This document shows positions 1 to 6,461 of a DNA stretch of 15,002 nt, one piece after another (position 1 is the stretch's first letter; each line of letters opens with the position of its first letter). The stretch is from assembly GCA_001275005.1 (NCBI GenBank), contig JWZX01000518.1:1-15002 (forward strand), written 5' to 3'. The position numbers and the translations under genes were made by a program. The DNA is from Chrysochromulina tobinii (lineage: Eukaryota; Haptophyta; Prymnesiales; Chrysochromulinaceae). Under the pieces are notes generated by a model that did not search any database, was not told the origin of the DNA, and worked only from the letters and a program-made list of their open reading frames with translations.

Positions 1-2411
1 AGACGGCGCGCCCCTCCTCCGCGCACCCGTCCGCGCCCCCCGCCGCGCCGAGCGCCGTCCCGAGCGGCGCCTGCCCGTGCCCGAGCGCCGTCTCGAGCGC
101 CTCGTGGAGCGTGCGCTGCACCTCGCAAAGGCGCCGTGTCGAGCGCTCGCTCGAGGTCGACGCTCGTTCGAGCCGTGCCGAGAGGCTGCGCACGCGCGCC
201 CGCTCGCGCGCCGTCTCGGCGACGGCCTCCGCCAGCTGCGCGGCACTGGCTGCGAGGGCTGCCGCGCACGTCGAGCGCAGCTCGCGTGCCGCGTCGTCGC
301 GAGCGGCCAGGGCAGCCTGGGCCACCTCGAGCTGCGTGCGCGCCGTGTTGAGCGCCGCCTCCGCGTCCGCCTTCCCCTGCCGCGCCGTCGCGAGCGCGTC
401 GGCCAGCTCGGCGGCGAGCCCCGCGACGGTGGCGCTCAATACGGCGCTCTCGCACTCGCGCTCGGCACGGGCGACCTGCAGGTCGGCGAGGAGGGCTTGG
501 CGACCCAGCGCCGCCGCCGCCGCCTCCGCCTCCACCTCGGCGCACGCCGCCTGCAGCAGGGCCAGCGACAGCGCATTCGCGCTCGCGTCGTCGTGGGCGC
601 CCACGTCGTCGTGGGCGTACGCGTCGTCGTGGGCGCTCGCGTCGTCGACGCCGTCCTCGTGCGCGCCGTCGTGAGCGCTCTGGAGGGCGGCGAGCGCGGT
701 GCGCAGCGCCTCAACGCCGCTCCGCGTGGCCGTGGCCGCCACCCACTGGGCGCCCCGGGAGCCTCTCACGACAGCGAGCGTCTCGCGTTCCGCCTCCTCC
801 CTCGCCGCCCTCGCCGCCGCCTCCGCCGCCTCCGCCGCCTCGGCCTGCTCGGTGGCCGCGTGCGCGGTCGCCTCCGCCGCCGCCTGCGCCTCCACCGCCC
901 GCGCCCGGCGCACTTCAGCCTGCCGGGCGAGCTCCTCCACGTGACGCAGGCGCTTCTCGAAGATCCCTGCTCGCCCCTCCGCCTCCTCTCTGAGCGCCTC
1001 CGCCCTGGTCGCCCGCGCCTCTGCCTCCGCCGTGCGCTGCTCGAAGCTGCGGCGCTCGTCGACCAGGGAATTGAGGAGGACATCCTCGGCGGCCCGTGTG
1101 CGCCGATGCTGCCCGGAGAGGTGCAGAAGCTCCTCGAGCTGCACGCGCTCGGCCTGCTCGACACGGCGCGCACGCAGGGAGGGCAATGAGGGAGGCAATG
1201 AGGGAGGCAATTAGGGGAGGCAATTAAGGAGGCAATTAGGGAGGCAATGAGGGAGGGTCATCAGAGGCAATCAGAGGCAATCAGAGGCCATCAGAGGCCA
1301 TCAGAGGCCATCAGAGGTCATCAGAGGCACTAACCTGCTCGGCACGGCGCGTCGCCTGCAGCTCGAGTAACTGCGCGCGCGTGGCGCTCAGCTCGGCGCT
1401 CAGCTCGGACGCCGTCCCGGGCGCCGTCTCGGGCGCCGTCTCGGTGGCCGTCGTGGTCACCGCCACCCCAGCCGATGCCTGCGACCCGTCAGGAGGCGAT
1501 GCCTGCGACCCGTCGGAGGGCGATGCCGAGCTTGCGGGCGTTGTGGCGGTCCTCGGCGAAGGCGCGTCAGCGGCCAGCGCCGTGTCGAGCACCGAACATT
1601 CCTCGGCCGATGGCGCGAGTGCATCGGGAGGAGGCGCCACCTGGTGCTCGACACGGCGCTTGGCGATGGGGGCCGTCACCGCGGCCCAGCTCCGGGTGGC
1701 CGTGGGTGCGGCGGTGGCTGTGGGTGCGGCGGTGGCTGTGGGTGCGGCGGTGGCTGTGGGCGCGGCGGTGGTTGTGGGTGCGGCGGTGGCTGTGGGCGCG
1801 GCGGTGGTTGTGGGTGCGGCGGTGGTTGTGGGTGCGGCGGTGGTTGTGGGCACAGCCGGTGCCGAGGCCTTCTGCCGCTGAGTGGGCTTGAGCGGCGCGG
1901 AGGAGAGCGGCCGCTCGCCTGCGACGGTGGCGCCACTTGCAGTGCCACCTGCAGTGCCTTGTCCGAACACCTGCAGTGGCTCCCGGCCACCTGCAGTGGC
2001 GGGTGCCTTGCCCGACGTCCGATTCGGTGCTGCGAGGAGGAGCTGGGTAGGCGACGCCGAGCGCTGGTGCTTGCCTCCTCCGTTGCTCCCTCGGCCTCCC
2101 TTGCCTCCCCTGCTGGCGCGCTGAGCTTGGAAGCTCGCGTCGCTGCTACTGCTGCCACCCTGGCCGTCCAGCAGGTGCTCGATCGCTGCAGTACGCGATT
2201 CAAGAGCGTGGGCTTGCGTGAGGGAGAGCAATCGCACAGCAGAGATTCAGAGGCTCGAGACGCTTTGGGACTGCGGGCTCGTACCGAGCTCCACGCCACC
2301 CTTCTGCTTGAGTGCACTCTCGATTGCGGACCGCTCCGCGCCCGGAAAGCACTCCTCTATCGTCCTCACGGCCGCCTCGAACTTGTCCTCGTGCTCTTCC
2401 TCGCGCAGCAT
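1..2411 (-). CDS. CUE-domain, coiled-coil protein (3 exons, 3' end off the left edge)
   Basis: Proposed exons on the minus strand are 2411-2285, 2185-1335 and 1153-1 (open at the edge). The start is the first in-frame ATG (2411) after an in-frame stop at 2507-2505. Splicing exon 1 to 2 (phase 1) joins GGVEL to AIEHLLDG, which completes a CUE-type ubiquitin-binding domain at about residues 12-50, with CFPG in place of the usual MFP and the conserved Leu-Leu near the end. Next comes a low-complexity Ser/Gly/Pro/Thr region with about eight six-residue TTTAAP/TATAAP repeats. Exon 3 has no ATG near its start but stays open for about 384 codons and is rich in Ala, Glu, Arg and Gln with heptad-like spacing (for example VQLEELLHLSGQ), so a long coiled coil is likely. 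A short His-Asp-Asp repeat lies inside it. CUE domains bind ubiquitin; a scaffold or ubiquitin-linked adaptor role is inference. I do not recognise a specific orthologue. Confidence 0.78.
582..653 (-). repeat. Short in-frame coding repeat (Ala-His-Asp-Asp)
   Basis: Roughly four units of 18 nt (plus strand gcgtcgtcgtgggcgcyc) within the coiled-coil exon. On the minus strand they encode repeated A-H-D-D blocks with small variation. They break the heptad pattern and probably form a charged loop between coiled-coil segments. Confidence 0.65.
1154..1334 (-). repeat. Intron 2 of the CUE/coiled-coil gene, filled with the 10-nt repeat
   Basis: In sense orientation the donor is GAGCAG|GTTAGT and the acceptor GTCGAGCAG|GCCGAG, phase 0, 181 nt. 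The body is a tandem array of about 10 nt with units such as TCTGATGGCC and TCTGATTGCC, grading into CCTAATTGCC-like units near the acceptor. A 17-nt direct repeat with one mismatch (plus strand 1154-1170 and 1335-1351) spans the two splice junctions, so the last exon 2 residues and the end of the intron share sequence. Confidence 0.8.
1697..1855 (-). repeat. Coding minisatellite, 18-nt unit (Thr/Ala/Pro repeat)
   Basis: About eight to nine tandem 18-nt units lie within exon 2 of the CUE/coiled-coil gene. On the plus strand they read as alternating ggtggctgtgggtgcggc and close variants. Each encodes TTTAAP or TATAAP. The unit is a multiple of three, so copy-number change keeps the frame. Probably a flexible linker that could vary in length between strains. 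Confidence 0.8.
2186..2284 (-). other. Intron 1 of the CUE/coiled-coil gene (99 nt)
   Basis: In sense orientation the donor is CTCG|GTACGAG and the acceptor is GTACTGCAG|CGATCG. Removing it joins the two halves of the CUE domain in frame, whereas reading through meets a TGA. Unlike most introns in this window it lacks the 10-nt repeat and has no clear junction duplication. Confidence 0.75.
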
Positions 2412-2673
2412 CCCGTCGGCGCCGCGCACTTTGGCCTTCGTGAGGGACGATAGGCCGACATCTTCGCGCCCTGCTCGACAAGTTCCGGGCGAAGACGTGC
2501 CGGTTCACAGCCCGAGCCGTCCGCCCCTCTTATGCAAATTAGAGTTGGGAGGAGTTGAATGGCGTGAATTGAGTTGAGTGTCGTCAAACCGCGCAATTCA
2601 TTCACGCCTCTAAAACGAGCAGGTTCCTGATGTTTTTTTTTGGCACCGGTTGCCCTCCTCGTCCACTCTGTCG
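2412..2673. promoter_or_regulatory. Divergent promoter region between the CUE gene and the STPGR/EF-hand gene
   Basis: These 262 bp separate two divergent start codons and are clearly AT-richer than the flanking exons, mainly over 2530-2640. Visible elements are an octamer-like ATGCAAAT at 2532-2539, an imperfect inverted repeat (GGCGTGAATTG at 2561-2571 against CAATTCATTCACGCC at 2594-2608, with a 3-nt bulge) and a run of nine T at 2632-2640. No TATA box is obvious. A shared regulatory role is inference from position and composition. Confidence 0.5.
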
Positions 2674-5600
2674 ATGGAGGCGGAGGCGGCGACCAAGGTT
2701 CAGGCTGCGCAACGCGGCAAGGCCGCACGCAAGGCTCTGGGGGAGCAAGCCGCGGCAGCGCCTCCAGCTGAGCCTCCAGCAGCGGCGGTCGTCGCAGCAG
2801 CTTCCGACGCCGGCATCGAAGCAGCGGCTGCCAGCGACCCAGCTCCAGCTCCAGTCGCTTCGGGGGCACCAGTGGCGTCGGTAGCTGCGCCAAACCCTCC
2901 ACTGTCACCGGCGGTGGCGAAGGCGATCAACGATGCTGAAGCCGCGGCAGACGCTGCCGTAGCCGCCGGCGAGTCTGCGGCCCAATCAGGCACCGGAGCG
3001 GGCGTGGCAGCACCGGTCGCAGGCACCGGAGCGGCAGCAGCACCGGTCGCAGGCGCCGGAGCAGCAGCGGCGGACAGCGCAGAGCCCCCCGGGACAGCAG
3101 CGGCTGCCACCAGCAGCAACGTACCGGTAAATCCTCCGTCATCTCGCCGCCGCCCGGCGACCGCCGGCAGCACTGCGAAGCCCCTGAGTAAATCGCTTCC
3201 TTCCAAGGCGATGCTCGGCACGGCGCTCCCATCCAAGGCGGCGCTCGGCAACAGCGCTCGGCAACAACAGCAGCTAGCGAAGACGAGCTCTGCCACCAAA
3301 GCCGTCCACCTGACCGATGGCGCTGGGCCCGGCTCGTACGACCCCGTCTGGCAGATTGATTCGGTGAAGAGCCCCGCGTACTCCTTCGGACGACCAAAGG
3401 ACGCCCCGCCGAGTGCGCGGCAGCGCAAGCAGAGCGCCACCACGGCGCCCTTCATCGAGGCGGGCGCCGTGGCGGGCGCCGTGGTTGGCGCCGTGGCGGG
3501 CGCGCGGCTCGCCGCATCGCTCAACGAGCTCGATCGCGTCAAGCGCGTGCTCGAGGCCAAGGCTGCGGAGCCAGGCCCCGGTTCGCATGACCCCAAGTTC
3601 CTCAAGCAGCAGAACGCGCCCGCCTTTTCGTTTGGCTCGGCGCGCCAGCACGGACCCGTGAGCGTCTCGACGACGCCCGGGCCAGGCCGGTACGACCACT
3701 AATGACCACTAATTGCCATTAATTGCCACTGATTGCCACTGATTGCCACTGGCCCTCGCCACGGCAGGTACGACCCGACGGACATCAAGCTGACGCGCCA
3801 GCCTGCATTCAAATGGGGCGGCGGCATGGACAACTCGCCGCCAAAGTTCCGTCCAAGCATCAACGTGCCCAGCCCAGGCCCTGGTGAGTCCTGAGATGAG
3901 AAGCTCATCAGTGCCCTCTGAGTGCCATCTGATGACCGCTGATTGCTTCGCTCATCAGGTGAGTCCTGGCCCGAGAAGCTCACGATCGTCGTCGGAGCGG
4001 AGAGGAAGAAGAAGGGCGGCGGTTGGGAGCCCGTGCCGGTAGACCCGACTCCGCGGCCTCGTCCGGCATCGGCATCGGCATCGGCGGGGGCAAGCACGGC
4101 CCTCGCCACGACAGGTACGGGCTGCGAGCGTGGGTGGGGAAGCGCCGAGCGCCACTAATTGCCACTGATGGCCACTAATGGCCACTGAGTGCCCTTAATG
4201 GCTCTCTCCCCTTGCGCAGCTGCGAGCCTCGATTGGGAAGGGCTGAGCGCCACTGATTACCACTTATTGCCACTAATTGCCACTAATTGCCACTGCGCAG
4301 CTGCGAGCCTCGATTGGGAAGGGCTGAGCGCCACTGATTACCACTAATTGCCACTAATTGCCACTAATTGCCACTAATTGCCACTAATTGCCACTGCGCA
4401 GCTGCGAGCCTCGATTGGGAAGGGCTGAGCGCCAAGCTACCGACCGGCAAGGACGCGGCCTCGTCCAAGACGCGCAAGGAGCTTTGGCATCGCTCCGACC
4501 CGAATCAAAACGGCTTCCTCTCCCTCGCCGAGATTGACGAGATGATCGGCGCGCATCTACGCGCCGTGGTGGGCACGTACAAGTTCGCCGCCCCGTGGTG
4601 GCATCGGCAGCTCGCCCGAAACGGCGCGCCGCCCAAGAAGCCGGACTTGCGCCTGGCCTTGGCTGCGACCCTCCGTTGTGGCGACGCCCAGGCCCAGCCG
4701 AGCGTGCCGACTGCAGAGCTTGTGCTCATGAGTCCGTTGGAGCTGCGGGTCGAGCGCAGCCAGTTCCGCACGCTGCTGATCGCGCTGCGTGAGTCCATCA
4801 AGAAGGCACTCGACATCAGCGAGGATGCTCTGGTCGACGCCGTCAAGAAGGCTCTCGAGGATGAGGCAAAGCCCCCCGAACCCCCACAGCTCCTCTCGCC
4901 ACGTACCCAGGTGCCTCTAATGACCTCTGATTGCCTCTGATGACCTCTAATGTCCTCTGATGGCCTCTGATGACCTCTGACGTCTTCTGATGGCCTCTGA
5001 GGGCCTCTAATGACCTCTGATGGCCTTTGATGACCTCTGATGGCCTCTGATGGCCTCTAATGACCTCTGATGGCCTCTAATGACCTCTGATGGCCTCGAA
5101 TGACCTCTGATGGCCTCTCGCCACGTGCTCAGGGAGCTCTCGCCGTGGGCGAATTCCTCATCTCCAAAGGGGGCGCCGCCGAGATAACCGCCGAGACGTC
5201 GCCGACCAAGCACGCGCCTAGTTTGGGAGGGCTCTATTTCCCGCCCGACGCTCCGCTGCCGAAACTGTGCTACAGCTACAAGGGGGCCGTCGTGCCCATC
5301 CAGACGACTTCCAAATTTGATCCGACTGACGTGACGTGCAAGTCCGTCAACCGGATGCACCGCACACACGAGATGCCGCCGGAGCATGCAGTGGGCGCCC
5401 CAGTCCTCGGCGGCGTGCCAGCTCGGAATCTCAAAAACTCCAAGTTCACACCGCACCATCCGATCCCACCGATGGGCGCCCCTTACGGCCTCCCCTTTGC
5501 CCTCGGCCAGGTGCTTCTGAGGACCTCTAATGACCTCTGATGGCCTCTGATGACCTACGGCCTCCCCTTTGCCCTCGGCCAGGTGCTTCTGATGACCTCT

Positions 5601-5910
5601 GATGGACTCTAGTGACCTCTGAAAGCCTCTGATGACCTCTGATTGCCCTCTCGGCCAGATTCTTCTCGAGGCCGCCAAAAAGGACTTCGAGGAGCGCTAC
5701 GGCAAGGCCGACGTACCCAAACGGAGCGCGGCTGCTGGGCTGCTCACCGGCGCGGCCAAGGGCGCCGTCTCGGGCGCGCCGAAGCCGCCGGACCAAAAGG
5801 AGGGCGACTGGCAGGACGTCGATGCTGCTGCTGCTGCTGCTTCTGGCGTGCAGCCCGCCGCCGCCGCCGCCGCGCCCGATGGCGGCGCCGCACCGGCCGC
5901 GCCCACGTAA
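2674..5910 (+). CDS. IQ-motif, STPGR (SHIPPO) repeat, EF-hand flagellar protein (6 exons)
   Basis: Proposed exons are 2674-3689, 3768-3883, 3959-4114, 4402-4910, 5133-5510 and 5659-5910. They total 2427 nt, an intact 808-residue frame. The N-terminus has an IQ-type calmodulin-binding motif (KVQAAQRGKAARKAL, residues 8-22), then an Ala/Pro-rich linker. Three sperm-tail PG-rich repeats follow: GPGSYDP with SPAYSFG (about 218-240), GPGSHDP with APAFSFG (301-321) and PGPGRYDP with QPAFKWG (335-356); the last is rebuilt by splicing. A further PSPGPG lies near 373-378. One canonical EF-hand loop lies at 462-473 (DPNQNGFLSLAE), preceded by a KLPTGKD...RKELWHR helix that recalls calflagin-type flagellar calcium-binding proteins. 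The C-terminal 200 residues (Pro-rich, with NSKFTPHHP) are not recognised. STPGR proteins of the ODF3/CIMAP family sit in or along axonemal microtubules, so a calcium/calmodulin-responsive axonemal role is inferred. Confidence 0.88.
3690..3767 (+). repeat. Intron 1 of the STPGR/EF-hand gene (78 nt)
   Basis: Donor GGCCG|GTACGACC, acceptor ACGGCAG|GTACGACC. Splicing turns PGPGRYDH-stop into PGPGRYDPTD, completing a PG-rich repeat. The body is CACTAATTGCC/CACTGATTGCC units of 10 nt. GGTACGACC occurs at both junctions (3689-3697 and 3767-3775), so the donor end of the intron is a copy of the start of exon 2. Confidence 0.85.
3884..3958 (+). repeat. Intron 2 of the STPGR/EF-hand gene (75 nt)
   Basis: Donor CCCTG|GTGAGTCC, acceptor GCTCATCAG|GTGAGTCC. 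A 25-nt direct repeat, identical at 21 positions, lies at 3883-3907 and 3958-3982. The left copy supplies the donor and the right copy codes for GESWPEKL. Between them are degenerate CTGATGACC-like units. GCTCATCAG also occurs twice within the intron. Confidence 0.85.
4115..4401 (+). repeat. Intron 3 of the STPGR/EF-hand gene with duplicated exon-start blocks (287 nt)
   Basis: Donor ACGACAG|GTACGGG, used acceptor CACTGCGCAG|CTGCGAGCC. A 36-nt block that begins exon 4 (GCTGCGAGCC...GAGCGCC) occurs at 4219-4254, 4300-4335 and 4401-4436, with an older diverged copy just after the donor at 4121-4156. Blocks are separated by CCACTAATTG arrays. Only the third acceptor (4401) leads into an open frame. 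Entry at 4219 or 4300 reads into a TAA at about 4344. Confidence 0.82.
4911..5132 (+). repeat. Intron 4 of the STPGR/EF-hand gene, nearly pure 10-nt repeat (222 nt)
   Basis: Donor CGTACCCAG|GTGCCTC, acceptor CGTGCTCAG|GGAGCTC, phase 0. About 20 tandem 10-nt units (TGACCTCTGA, TGGCCTCTGA, TGACCTCTAA) fill it almost end to end. An 18-nt direct repeat with two mismatches (4893-4910 and 5115-5132, CTCTCGCCACGT..NCAG) ends each flank exactly at the splice junction. Confidence 0.88.
5511..5658 (+). repeat. Intron 5 of the STPGR/EF-hand gene with an internal 37-nt exon-end copy (148 nt)
   Basis: Donor CTCGGCCAG|GTGCTTCTGA, acceptor CTCTCGGCCAG|ATTCTTCTCG, phase 0. A perfect 37-nt copy of the exon 5 end plus donor (5484-5520) recurs inside the intron at 5556-5592, giving an AG|GT at 5581-5584. 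A shorter third copy forms the true acceptor. The spaces are filled with CTCTGATGACC-type 10-nt units. Confidence 0.85.
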
Positions 5911-6461
5911 ATCTCCCAAATCTCCCGCGGGAGCGCAGAGCAGTCGGCGCAGAGCCTGGCACACTGGGCGCCATGCTGGGCGCGGACGGAGCTCGGAGGC
6001 GGGTGACGTGGCGCATGGCGGCCCAAAATCGTCCACGTGTCAGCTCAGCTCTCCGAGGTGTCAGCTCACTGCTCAGCCTGTTGTCACATGTCAGTCTGGC
6101 TGTGGGACCGAAACGAATCTCGCCCCCAGGACATGAAGCGCTCGGGCCCGCGCTTGAGTGAGAACAAGTTCAAGTGAGGAACGAGATGAATCTGAGACGC
6201 GACGGGGGACTCGTCGGCCCGCGCGAACTTTCGTTTGGTTTTTGTTTCATCTGAAAATAGTACACAGCGGCGCGCGGTACACGTCCTCGGCGGCACGCGG
6301 CATGTGGCGCCGAGTTAGTGCCGAGCTCGACCCGCGACCGGACGGGACCTTCGCGACGAACCGCAACCCCCGGCGGGAGCCTCGAGGGGAGCCGCGGGGC
6401 CACAACCCGGGTCGTCGCTTCCGAATCCGATCTCCGATGGGATCTCCGAATCCGTGTTTCG
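5911..6461. other. Convergent intergenic region (no gene seen)
   Basis: These 551 bp lie between the stop codons of the STPGR/EF-hand gene and the GT77 gene and should hold both 3' untranslated regions and polyadenylation signals. I see scattered GTCAGCTC-type short repeats at about 6037-6095, an AT-richer patch at 6230-6265, and no convincing open frame. No AATAAA is evident in either orientation. Confidence 0.6.

Noticed and set aside
77-1189. Long plus-strand open frame (370 codons)
   Set aside because: It is Arg/Leu-rich antisense shadow of the coiled-coil exon on the minus strand, runs into the intron repeat, and shows no domain-like pattern.
4219-4400. Extra small exons from the duplicated exon-start blocks in intron 3
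   Set aside because: Entry at either upstream acceptor reads into a TAA at about 4344 and no GT donor follows the blocks, so they are best seen as non-coding copies.
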